In this document: one piece after another, positions 25,523-33,126 of the stretch | How positions within the stretch are numbered: position 1 is the stretch's first letter | Layout: the number at the start of each line of letters is the position of its first letter | Assembly: GCF_900115865.1 (NCBI RefSeq) | Contig: NZ_FOXY01000001.1 | Span: 248,001-312,000, forward strand | DNA: 64,000 nucleotides | Source: Donghicola eburneus | Lineage (GTDB): Bacteria; Pseudomonadota; Alphaproteobacteria; Rhodobacterales; Rhodobacteraceae | Direction: 5' to 3' | The notes under the pieces: generated by a model | What the model was told of the DNA's origin: nothing | What the model saw: only the letters and a program-made list of their open reading frames with translations | Database searches by the model: none | Position numbers and translations under genes: made by a program

Positions 25523-28159
25523 ATGTCGAATTCGTTGTCCTCGACTATCCCTTTCGCTATTGTGCCCCTAGAAATACGCAAACCTTTTCGACCTAGGTTG
25601 GCCTTGGTTTCTTTGCGGGGGGCAAACTTGGTTAAAATCGTTGCTATTGGCACATCCGCAGGGGGCCTCTCTGCGCTAGAGACTTTTTTCGCGGCGACGC
25701 AGCACCCATCAGATATGTGCTATGTGGTTGTTCAGCACCTAAGCCCTGACTTCGTCTCAATGATGGACCGGCTTTTGGCACGCATATCGACGCTGGACAT
25801 TCGCAAGATCGAAGATGGGGACCCAATCCTCGCCAATACGATTTATCTGAATACGCCCTCGACCTATATTGAGGTGGAAGATGATCGCTTTCGTGTGCGC
25901 CCCTTTGACCGCGCGGGCCGCGCGCCGCGTTTGCCGATCGATCACTTTTTCTCGTCTCTGGCGCAAAGTGCGTATCAACCTGTGGCGGCTGTCGTGATGA
26001 CCGGCAGCGCGTCGGATGGGGCTCAGGGTGCATTGAAGATTACGCAAGCGGGTGGGCTGGCCTTTGCCCAAGATCCCGAAGAATCTGAATTCCCCACGAT
26101 GCCCGAAGCATTGATCAAGGCCATACCGAGTGCCGAAGTCGCGACGGCAGGCGAGTTGCCCGCGCTCATTCATGCGCGCTTGTCTGGCGCCACGCGCGCT
26201 CCGGTCGCATGGTCCGAACTCAGCGCTTATCAGGGCATTATCCGTCTGTTGCAGGACACCTTTGGGTTCGAAGCGGACGATTATAAACCCGACAATGTCC
26301 GCCGCCGCGTCGAACGGCGCATGGCTCTGAACGGGTTCAATGACGAACGCGATTATCTGGATCTGCTCGCCCAAAGCCGCGAGGCGCTTGAAGAACTGTA
26401 TGGCGATGTACTGATCGGGGTCACGCGGTTCTACCGTGACATCGGCTACTTTCACGCGCTGCGCAAAGACGTCTTTCCCGAGATGCTTCACGGTGCCAAC
26501 GAAGAGACGCCGCTGCGGATTTGGGTCGCGGCGTGTTCGACCGGCGAAGAGGCATATACGCTGGCGATTGAATTAAGCGAGGCGATGGAAGAAGTGGGAC
26601 TGCCCGCGAATTTCCGGATACTGGCGACAGATGTGTATGCGCCTGCGATCAAGACAGCCTCGGCAGGAATTTACCAAGAGCAACAGGTCCAGCACATCGC
26701 GCCTGACCTGTTGCAGAAGTACTTTTATCGGTCTGGCCGCGGCTATCAGGTCAAATCCCAGCTTCGGCAAAAGCTCATCTTCTCGGTTCAGAACGCGCAG
26801 GCAGACGCCCCGTTTTTGCGCTTGGATCTGGTGTCGTGCCGGAACATGCTGATCTATCTGACGGACGAAGCGCAGGCCAAAACGTTGGCGAATTTCAATT
26901 TCGGGCTGAAGCAGGGCGGGTACCTGACGCTAGGGCCATCGGAAACACCGGGCGCGCTTCTGGATCAATACAGCGCTGTGAATGAAAAATGGCGTGTGTA
27001 TCATAAACACCCCGCTATGCTTCACACGGGACATGCCCCGGCCGATCGAGAGGGCCCACTGGCGATGACGACCGAAGATCCGAAACCGAACATTGCGCCG
27101 AACCTCAACTCGGACAGCCGCGACACCAGAGAAAGTGCCGCGCGCTCCCAGACTGCGAGAGACGGATGGATCGCGTTCAAGACCTACGAAGGCCTTGATG
27201 CGATGCTTCGGCGTTACGCGCCGTCCTCGATCCTGATCAACGCTGACGGAGAAGTCCTGACTTGGTACGGGCTTGCGGGTCTGTATGTGGATACCAAGGG
27301 TAAAACCGGGGGCTGGCACGTCGAAGATGTCCTTCATCCCGGTATGCGGACAGTGATCGCTGATGCGCTGATGGCCATTCGCGAGAAAAAGATCGAAGTG
27401 ACCGAGCACGAGATCGACTTGCAGTTGACCGAGACGGACAACCATCGTGTCGCGGTCAAGGTCGAACCTTTGGCGCTCACACCGCCTTATGCCCGCTTTG
27501 TCGTCGTCGGGTTGCGGCGGGTGTCGGACGATGAACAAGCTGTGCCCAATGCCGCAGGCGAAGAGGATGCTGCCAAGTTGCGGGCACGGGTCGCCGAGTT
27601 GGACAAAGACCTGCGCCTGACCGAAGAGAGCCTGCAATATGTGATCGAAGCGATGGAGAGCAACGCAGACCTTCTGCGGGCTTCGAACGAAGAGCTTCGT
27701 TTCGCGAACGAGGAACTCCAGACTTCGAACGAGGAATTGCAGGCCGCAAACAAAGAATTGCACGCTGTGAACGAAGAGTTGCAAATTGTGACCAGCGATT
27801 TCGAGCGTCAGGTCAAAAGTGAGGCCGAGCAGATCAGTGCCTATGAGAGCGCGCTGCAAATGGCAGGGCTGTCGGCGCTGTTCTTGGACGCAGAGATGCG
27901 TCTTGAGGCCTTTACCCAAGGGGCGGGACGCCTGCTGGAATTGGTGCGGTCTGACAGGGGCCGGACGATCCGGTCCGTCGGGATCACGCTGCCGTTTGCC
28001 GATTGGGCTGAGCTTTGTGATCAGGTGCGTACAACAGGGCGCGAAGCCAAGGTCGAAGGTGAGCTTGATGGAAGTCCGCTGGCCGTAAAGGTGCGGTATA
28101 TCAAGGCCAATGAAATCTCGGATAAGGCGCTTTTTGCGGTTCTGCTACAGGAAACATAA
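25523..28159 (+). CDS. Second CheB-CheR fusion with heptad coiled coil and PAS
   Basis: About 878 residues. The CheB part has IGTSAGGLSAL (Ser), VQHLSP (His) and MTGSASDGAQG (Asp). The CheR part has GVTRFYRD, the canonical SAM motif AACSTGEEAYTLA and FLRLDLVSCRNMLIYL. A PAS-like domain (about 550-650), NEELQ heptads (about 715-755) and a further PAS-like tail follow. It is the same architecture as the 20.3-22.8 kb gene but only distantly similar in sequence. The start is uncertain: ATG 25523 is used here, a start at 25472 is open, and TTG 25628 has the best ribosome site (GGGGGG six bases upstream) and begins exactly at the CheB domain. Confidence 0.87.
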   Translation: MSNSLSSTIPFAIVPLEIRKPFRPRLALVSLRGANLVKIVAIGTSAGGLSALETFFAATQHPSDMCYVVVQHLSPDFVSMMDRLLARISTLDIRKIEDGDPILANTIYLNTPSTYIEVEDDRFRVRPFDRAGRAPRLPIDHFFSSLAQSAYQPVAAVVMTGSASDGAQGALKITQAGGLAFAQDPEESEFPTMPEALIKAIPSAEVATAGELPALIHARLSGATRAPVAWSELSAYQGIIRLLQDTFGFEADDYKPDNVRRRVERRMALNGFNDERDYLDLLAQSREALEELYGDVLIGVTRFYRDIGYFHALRKDVFPEMLHGANEETPLRIWVAACSTGEEAYTLAIELSEAMEEVGLPANFRILATDVYAPAIKTASAGIYQEQQVQHIAPDLLQKYFYRSGRGYQVKSQLRQKLIFSVQNAQADAPFLRLDLVSCRNMLIYLTDEAQAKTLANFNFGLKQGGYLTLGPSETPGALLDQYSAVNEKWRVYHKHPAMLHTGHAPADREGPLAMTTEDPKPNIAPNLNSDSRDTRESAARSQTARDGWIAFKTYEGLDAMLRRYAPSSILINADGEVLTWYGLAGLYVDTKGKTGGWHVEDVLHPGMRTVIADALMAIREKKIEVTEHEIDLQLTETDNHRVAVKVEPLALTPPYARFVVVGLRRVSDDEQAVPNAAGEEDAAKLRARVAELDKDLRLTEESLQYVIEAMESNADLLRASNEELRFANEELQTSNEELQAANKELHAVNEELQIVTSDFERQVKSEAEQISAYESALQMAGLSALFLDAEMRLEAFTQGAGRLLELVRSDRGRTIRSVGITLPFADWAELCDQVRTTGREAKVEGELDGSPLAVKVRYIKANEISDKALFAVLLQET
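27670..27795 (+). repeat. 21-nt tandem repeats encoding NEEL heptads
   Basis: About six in-frame units encode SNEELRF, ANEELQT, SNEELQA, ANKELHA and VNEELQI. They form the coiled coil of the second CheB-CheR fusion. Confidence 0.7.
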
Positions 28160-28174
28160 AGCGCGAGACCAAGG

Positions 28175-28203
28175 AAAAGGGCACCCGATAAAGGCGCCCT
28201 TTT
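28175..28203. terminator. Bidirectional terminator between convergent signalling genes
   Basis: The 8-bp stem AAAAGGGC/GCCCTTTT with a 13-nt loop sits between the stop of the second CheB-CheR gene and the stop of the response regulator. Runs of A and T on either side suit both strands. Confidence 0.75.
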
Positions 28204-28229
28204 AATGGCTCTACATGGATGGGATGTCC

Positions 28230-28667
28230 TTAGCTGATCGAGACGCAATCTGTCTCTGCACGGGGCATTCCGTAGTGCTTGGCCAGCTCCAAAAGCTGGC
28301 TTTCCGTGAGCGGCTTATTGATGAAAGCGGACAAGATTCCGCATTTCTGCGCGGCACGCATGTCCTCTTCTTCTACGGAAGAGGTCAGCATGATCACGTT
28401 GGCACGGGAAAATTTGTGGGCGGCTTCGACCTCGAGTAAGCGCAGCAGTTCGATGCCGTTAATTTTGGGCATGTTGAGATCCACGAAGATCACATCATAC
28501 AGCAGCGGGTCGGCTGCGAGCAAATGCAAGAAAGCTTCGACCGGATCGTTGATCGCTTTGCAGCACCGCACCACGGGCGAGCGTTTGCATACCCTCTGGA
28601 AGAGTGCGGTCTCAATCTCGTCATCGTCGACAAAGAGAATGGATCCGAGCGTCTTGGAAAGTGTCAT
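28230..28667 (-). CDS. Single-domain response regulator, Rcp1-like
   Basis: 145 residues forming one receiver domain: FVDDDEIE acidic cluster, phospho-acceptor Asp 63 in VIFVDLNMPKINGIELL, Thr-Ser in MLTSSVEEED and Lys in INKPLTESQL. The layout resembles small receivers paired with phytochrome-type or PAS kinases. The start overlaps the stop of the kinase gene upstream by ATGA, so the two are co-translated and are probably a cognate pair. Confidence 0.87.
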   Translation of the reverse strand: MTLSKTLGSILFVDDDEIETALFQRVCKRSPVVRCCKAINDPVEAFLHLLAADPLLYDVIFVDLNMPKINGIELLRLLEVEAAHKFSRANVIMLTSSVEEEDMRAAQKCGILSAFINKPLTESQLLELAKHYGMPRAETDCVSIS

Positions 28668-29911
28668 GACGAGTGGCTCCCTGCAATATCTAGGAAAAAA
28701 CGACAGCCCCCATCCGGAAGCGTTTCTACACCGATATCGGCGTTATGGTTTTCTGCAATCTTGCTGCAGATAGACAGGCCAAGGCCCGATCCGGGGACGT
28801 CGCGCCGCAGATGCAGGCGCGCAAAGGGTTGAAAGATACCGTTCAGCTGATGACTGGGGATCCCGGGCCCGTCATCGCTCACGCTCAGGCGGATTTTGGC
28901 GGTCCCGGGCAGGGGGGTCGTGCTGATCTTGACCGACACAGGGCCATTCAGGCTACCGAACTTGATAGCGTTTTGTGTGAAATTCTGAAGAACCACCCTG
29001 ATTTGCGAGGGATGCCCGATGATGTCGTGTTGGCAGTCGATCTCTACCGCTGCGTCATATTCACCAATCACTGCGCGCAGGTCCTCGACAACCGCATGCG
29101 CCGTCTCCTTGCTGGAGATCAGTTCATGGCAGGACTCGCTGGGTTGCGCATGCAAAAAGTAGTTGCGCATATCGCCGAGCAGAACCAGCATCCGCTGAAC
29201 GCTGGCTTCGCACATCTCGGTTAACTCGGTTGCGTCCTGCAGATTGCCCGTATCCAGAGCGTATTTGACCTCTGACAGGGCTGCAGAGGCCGTGCGCAGG
29301 GGCGAGACCATGTCATGTGACATGCTGTAGATAAAGTGCTGGAGGTCGCTGTGCATCCGGTAAGCGCCCTGCGTCGTAGCGCGGAAACTCGCGGCGTCCT
29401 TGAACGATTCAATCGACGCAGTCGATGTAAGGTCCCTGAGTACTCCAAGCAGTCGATGCGGCCTGCCGCGATCGTCGCGGATCAGATGGCCGCGGCACCG
29501 GAAGTGGGTGATGCCACCTTCGTTATTTTCGAACCGTAGAACTTGGTCATAGCCGAAATCCTGCTCATCGAGCATGTCGAAAGACAAGGAAGCCGCTTTG
29601 GACAGATCCTCATCGATCAACAGGTTGAGCAGTGCCTCGCGGCTATGAGGGCGTTGCGCAGGGTCAAAGTGCAAGGACTCCCAAAACTCTGGACTGACCC
29701 ACAAGTTGTCTGTCTGTTTGAGATCCCAGAACCACAGCCCGTCGTGCATTTCTTGGATGATGAAAGCCTTAAGCGAATTATCCGCCACCAAGCTGCCCCT
29801 GAGCTCTTGCTCAAGATAATGTGTTGGTGGGCTCGCATGATGCATCAGTGGGGTCTCTGGCTTTAGATCAGGAGGGCATTTGACACAAAAAAAGCCCAGA
29901 AGATGGGGCAC
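28664..29911 (-). CDS. PAS-domain sensor histidine kinase
   Basis: 415 residues, no membrane helix. A PAS fold lies at about 45 to 165 (DGLWFWDLKQTDNLWVSPEF, ending in LLGVLRDLTS). The dimerisation helix carries YSMSHDMVSPLRTASAAL (His about 200). The ATPase domain shows NFTQNAIKFGS, VSDDGPGIPS and GSGLGLSICSKI. A cytoplasmic sensor is expected. I kept the GTG start at 29911 because GGGGAGG lies four bases upstream; ATG 29845 is an alternative with no ribosome site. It is coupled to the receiver gene downstream. Confidence 0.87.
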   Translation of the reverse strand: MPHLLGFFCVKCPPDLKPETPLMHHASPPTHYLEQELRGSLVADNSLKAFIIQEMHDGLWFWDLKQTDNLWVSPEFWESLHFDPAQRPHSREALLNLLIDEDLSKAASLSFDMLDEQDFGYDQVLRFENNEGGITHFRCRGHLIRDDRGRPHRLLGVLRDLTSTASIESFKDAASFRATTQGAYRMHSDLQHFIYSMSHDMVSPLRTASAALSEVKYALDTGNLQDATELTEMCEASVQRMLVLLGDMRNYFLHAQPSESCHELISSKETAHAVVEDLRAVIGEYDAAVEIDCQHDIIGHPSQIRVVLQNFTQNAIKFGSLNGPVSVKISTTPLPGTAKIRLSVSDDGPGIPSHQLNGIFQPFARLHLRRDVPGSGLGLSICSKIAENHNADIGVETLPDGGCRFFLDIAGSHSS

Positions 29912-30297
29912 ACACCTCCCCAGCTGCTGAGCTTCGACTTGGAGCCATGATGTGAGCTATGGTTGCGTGCCGCAAGTATTAATTTCCTGCAGCTTGTGGA
30001 GGCAGGCGGATAAAAGGATAGCTCTATCGCTCGGATGTTCCGAGGCGTTCCTGCCAGCGCGATCGCCGCTGTCTGGAAAAATATATAAAAAATAGAATGT
30101 TAATCTCTGTTCATGCTCGGCTCAGCCAGCGGTTTGTTCCTATCAATCTTAGCTGCGCATTCTCGAGTTTATATTTTTGCAAAGGTATGTTTTATTTTTT
30201 GGTTCCCGCATGGGGAGTGTTCTGGGGCGGTCGCTCTAGCCAATTCGACCGATTCTGCGCGATGGCGCGTCAAAGCCGCTGCCGTGGAATAACGTCA

Positions 30298-30320
30298 TAA
30301 TGTATCAAATAGATACATTA
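30298..30320. promoter_or_regulatory. Perfect 9-bp inverted repeat, possible operator
   Basis: TAATGTATC-AAATA-GATACATTA is a symmetrical 23-bp site in non-coding DNA about 390 bp upstream of the PAS kinase start. It is followed by neither a T run nor a gene, so a protein-binding site is more likely than a terminator. The binding protein is unknown. Confidence 0.45.
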
Positions 30321-30511
30321 TTGCGGGGCTGAATTGGTGTTTCTGCGAAGCTCAGGCTGACCGACACCGGAATTCGTTAGACGGTCGTTAGGGGGAAGCA
30401 GAGCGCTGACAGCGTATTTGATCGATCGGCGGGTCCCACGGTGCATTGAGACTGTGGCACCTCACCACTGTAAGCATTGTTAACGATTTCCTAGCGTTGA
30501 TAGCCGTGACG

Positions 30512-30544
30512 AAAATAGCGCTATGCAAAGATCGGCGCTATTTT
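30512..30544 (-). terminator. Terminator after PPK2
   Basis: The perfect 10-bp stem AAAATAGCGC/GCGCTATTTT with a 13-nt loop lies 40 bp beyond the PPK2 stop on its strand; the stem itself ends in TTTT. Confidence 0.7.
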
Positions 30545-30584
30545 GGTGGCCCACCGAACAAAGAGCGGATCTCGCATCTTCGCC

Positions 30585-31505
30585 CTAGTACTTGGCAGGC
30601 ACGTAGAGATCACGGGGCAGGACAGCGCGTTCGTAGTCCGGCTTGAAGACACGGTCCGGCAAAGAAATATCGTCATGCGGAATCGGGCCGTATGGAAATT
30701 GACTCAGCAGGTGGTCAATACAGTTCAACCGAGCGCGCTTCTTGTCGTTGCCGGGCACGATATACCACGGGGCTTCGGGGATGTTGGTGCGCTCCAACAT
30801 TTCTTCTTTGGCTTTGGTGTATTCTTCCCAGCGGACACGGCTTTGCAGGTCCATGGGGCTGAGCTTCCACTGCTTCATCGGATCATGGACCCGCATGAGA
30901 AAGCGCATCTGCTGCTCTTCGTCAGTGATCGAGAACCAGTATTTTACCAACCGGATGCCCGACCGCACGAGCATGCGCTCAAATTCTGGCACATCGTTAA
31001 AGAAGTCCTCGACCTGATCGTCATTGGCAAAGCCCATCACGCGCTCAACCCCCGCGCGGTTGTACCAAGACCGATCAAAAAGCACGATCTCGCCGCCTGC
31101 CGGCAAGTGCGGCACATAGCGCTGAAAGTACCATTGGGACTTCTCTCGATCCGACGGGGCGGGCAGGGCAACCACACGAACCACGCGTGGATTCAGGCGC
31201 TGCGTGATCCGTTTGATCACGCCACCTTTTCCTGCAGAGTCGCGGCCCTCGAACAGAACAACGACTTTTTCCCCGCTGTGCTGGACCCAGTCCTGCAGCT
31301 TGATCAGTTCCGATTGCAACCGGAGCAAGGACTGGAAGTAGACTTTGCGATCAATCTGATTGGGGTGGGCGCGGTCATAGATTTTGCGGATCTCTTGACT
31401 GAGGATGGCGTCCTCTAGTTCGATTTCGAAATCCTCGTCCAGCGTGTCGGCCAATTCAGCCTCAAGCCAGTCACGCGCACCCTCGTCAAATACATCGTCG
31501 GTCAT
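30585..31505 (-). CDS. ppk2: Polyphosphate kinase 2
   Basis: 306 residues, the size of a one-domain class I PPK2. The P-loop FEGRDSAGKGG lies at 85-95, and VLFDRSWYNRAGVERVMGF holds the Walker B Asp and the lid region. EEYTKAKEEMLERT and WYIVPGNDKKRARLN are further family motifs. The enzyme moves phosphate between polyphosphate and nucleotides (usually making GTP or ATP from the diphosphate). It stands alone, with its own terminator, beside the signalling genes; a functional link with them is not shown. Confidence 0.92.
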   Translation of the reverse strand: MTDDVFDEGARDWLEAELADTLDEDFEIELEDAILSQEIRKIYDRAHPNQIDRKVYFQSLLRLQSELIKLQDWVQHSGEKVVVLFEGRDSAGKGGVIKRITQRLNPRVVRVVALPAPSDREKSQWYFQRYVPHLPAGGEIVLFDRSWYNRAGVERVMGFANDDQVEDFFNDVPEFERMLVRSGIRLVKYWFSITDEEQQMRFLMRVHDPMKQWKLSPMDLQSRVRWEEYTKAKEEMLERTNIPEAPWYIVPGNDKKRARLNCIDHLLSQFPYGPIPHDDISLPDRVFKPDYERAVLPRDLYVPAKY

Positions 31506-31594
31506 CGGTCTATCCGGTTTCGTCAGTAACAGGGCCTTTTACCCTGCGCGCTGTAACAAACCGATGACGCGGGCCGAGGCGTAAGGCAGTGTGC

Positions 31595-32494
31595 TCACGA
31601 GCCATCTTTGTAAGGAATAAGTTCGCGCTCGAATTGCTCTAGGAACGCGCTCAGGTCAGGCCCAAGGCTTTGGCCGCGGGGGCGGATGATTGCCAGACTG
31701 AATTCGGCGGCATCGGCAAAGGGGCGCACGATCCCGCCCTGCGCGCGATGCGCGGCTGCAGTGAAAGGATCCACGATGGAAATGCCCATGCCGCGCAGGA
31801 CCAGCCCAGAGACCAAGGTCGACAGATGCGTGCTAACCGTGATCTCGGGCGGGTTGGTCATCTGGGCAAAGGCGCGCTCCATCATCGTGCCTGTCGCTGT
31901 GGACCGTTCGAACGCCACCACGTTTTGCCCGCCGAAATCGTCAAAGCTGAGTTCCGCCTTGGCCGTCAATTCTTGCCCTTCGCGCAGAATGCAGCAATAG
32001 GGTAGCTTTATGGTGCGGATGAGGTCGACGTCGTATTCGTGGTGGGTCGGAGACGTGAACCCCAATTGCGAAGCGCGCGTCGCGACCTTGCGTACGACAT
32101 TGTGGGTTTGCATCGACTGCAAAGATACCCTGAAATCGGGCCGTTCGCGCTGATAGCTGACCAAAGTATCTGACAGCACTGAATGGGCGATTGCAGGCAT
32201 CGCACTGATGGAAATGGTGCTGCGCTTGCCGACCTTGATGTCACGTGCAGCCTTTTCGATGGCGGATAGCCCGATGAAGCTGCGGTCGATCTCGATGGCC
32301 AGTTCGCGGGCTTCGGGGGTCGGAACGATCTTGCCCCCGAAACGGGTAAAGAGTTGCAGGCCCGTCCGATCCTCCAGATCCTTGATCAAGCGGCTTACGG
32401 CAGGCTGTGATACATGCAGATTTTCAGCCGCACCAGAGACCGTGCCGCATTCAATGACAGCGCGGAACGCCTCAAGGGATCGTTGTGAGAGCAT
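31595..32494 (-). CDS. LysR-family transcriptional regulator
   Basis: 299 residues. The winged helix-turn-helix is at 1-60 (LEAFRAVIECGTVSGAAENLHVSQPAVSRLIKDLE, split here by reading as two helices). The effector-binding domain spans 90-290. It is divergent from ridA and shares a 188-bp intergenic region that contains a dyad of LysR-operator type at 32524-32540. It probably controls ridA and perhaps its own gene, using a small-molecule ligand from amino-acid catabolism; the ligand is not known. Confidence 0.88.
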   Translation of the reverse strand: MLSQRSLEAFRAVIECGTVSGAAENLHVSQPAVSRLIKDLEDRTGLQLFTRFGGKIVPTPEARELAIEIDRSFIGLSAIEKAARDIKVGKRSTISISAMPAIAHSVLSDTLVSYQRERPDFRVSLQSMQTHNVVRKVATRASQLGFTSPTHHEYDVDLIRTIKLPYCCILREGQELTAKAELSFDDFGGQNVVAFERSTATGTMMERAFAQMTNPPEITVSTHLSTLVSGLVLRGMGISIVDPFTAAAHRAQGGIVRPFADAAEFSLAIIRPRGQSLGPDLSAFLEQFERELIPYKDGS

Positions 32495-32523
32495 GCATAA
32501 CTTTTCAGAATAGGGGCCGCATT

Positions 32524-32540
32524 TAAAGTAATTTGCTTTA
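32524..32540. promoter_or_regulatory. Candidate LysR operator between lysR and ridA
   Basis: TAAAG-TAATTTG-CTTTA is a perfect 5-bp dyad around a 7-nt A/T-rich centre, containing T-N11-A spacing. It lies 30 bp upstream of the LysR start, where autoregulating LysR proteins usually bind. Confidence 0.5.
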
Positions 32541-32682
32541 TACCCTGCCGATCCCCCAGTGTCATCCCATGATCACAGCGCCCGGGTCTCGTGGCGCCAC
32601 TCCCGCGCCTGCGGGCTCTGGCACTGTGATCGCTGCAATAGATAGGCACGTCCGTGCCGCGAACGTACGAAGGAACGACCTT

Positions 32683-33027
32683 ATGATCACTCGGCACATT
32701 TCTGGCCCCATCCACCACCGCATTGTCGAACATGGCGACACAGTCTACATCGGCGGTCTGGTGGCTGACGACAAATCCAAAGACATGAAGGGCCAGGCCG
32801 AAGAGATTTTTGCCAAGCTCGACAAGCTGCTGGAAACCGCTGGCACCTCCAAGAAAAAGCTGCTGCAGGTCATGGTCTACTCGTCGGACTTCAACCAGAA
32901 AGACGGCTTTAACGAAGCGTGGAAAGAATGGCTGGAGCCTGCGGACATGCCCGTGCGCGCGTACCTTGGCGTGTCGGACCTGTCGCCCAACACGCTGGTC
33001 GAAGTTGTGACCATCGCCGCGAAATAA
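32683..33027 (+). CDS. RidA family protein
   Basis: 114 residues. The RidA/YjgF/UK114 fold is seen in GDTVYIGGLVADD, the helix GQAEEIFAKLDKLLETAG, KLLQVMVYSSDF and the closing MPVRAYLGVSDLSPNTLVEVVTIAA. The Arg in PVRAYL corresponds to the substrate-carboxylate-binding Arg of active RidA. Family members hydrolyse reactive imines or enamines released by flavin- or PLP-dependent amino-acid enzymes. The nearby FAD oxidases make this role plausible here. ATG 32683 follows AAGGAACGACCTT; an upstream in-frame ATG lacks a site. Confidence 0.9.
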   Translation: MITRHISGPIHHRIVEHGDTVYIGGLVADDKSKDMKGQAEEIFAKLDKLLETAGTSKKKLLQVMVYSSDFNQKDGFNEAWKEWLEPADMPVRAYLGVSDLSPNTLVEVVTIAAK

Positions 33028-33049
33028 AGACCAGATCACTCACGCAACA

Positions 33050-33077
33050 GGCCTCGCCAGTTTGGCGGGGCCTTTTT
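33050..33077 (+). terminator. Rho-independent terminator after ridA
   Basis: The 9-bp stem GGCCTCGCC/GGCGGGGCC (one T-G pair) with loop AGTTT is followed by TTTTT. Confidence 0.85.
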
Positions 33078-33096
33078 GCGTTCAGGGTGCCAACAA

Positions 33097-33121
33097 AAGA
33101 AAAGGGGCGCCGCAGCGCCCC
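33097..33121 (-). terminator. Rho-independent terminator of the hydantoinase operon
   Basis: On the minus strand the 7-bp stem GGGGCGC/GCGCCCC with a 4-nt loop is followed by TTTTCTTTTG. It lies just past the hyuB-like stop, back-to-back with the ridA terminator. Confidence 0.85.
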
Positions 33122-33126
33122 TGATA

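Larger units (their letters stand above)
29912..30584. other. 673-bp intergenic region upstream of the PAS kinase
   Basis: Between the kinase start and the PPK2 stop. It is AT-richer than the coding DNA around it. No open frame with a ribosome site is convincing. It contains a perfect operator-like palindrome (30298-30320) and the PPK2 terminator hairpin (30512-30544). The kinase promoter must also be here. Confidence 0.6.

Noticed and set aside
26930-27919. A 329-codon open frame on the minus strand
   Set aside because: It is antisense to the second CheB-CheR gene, lacks any recognisable domain, and arises from high GC at third codon positions.
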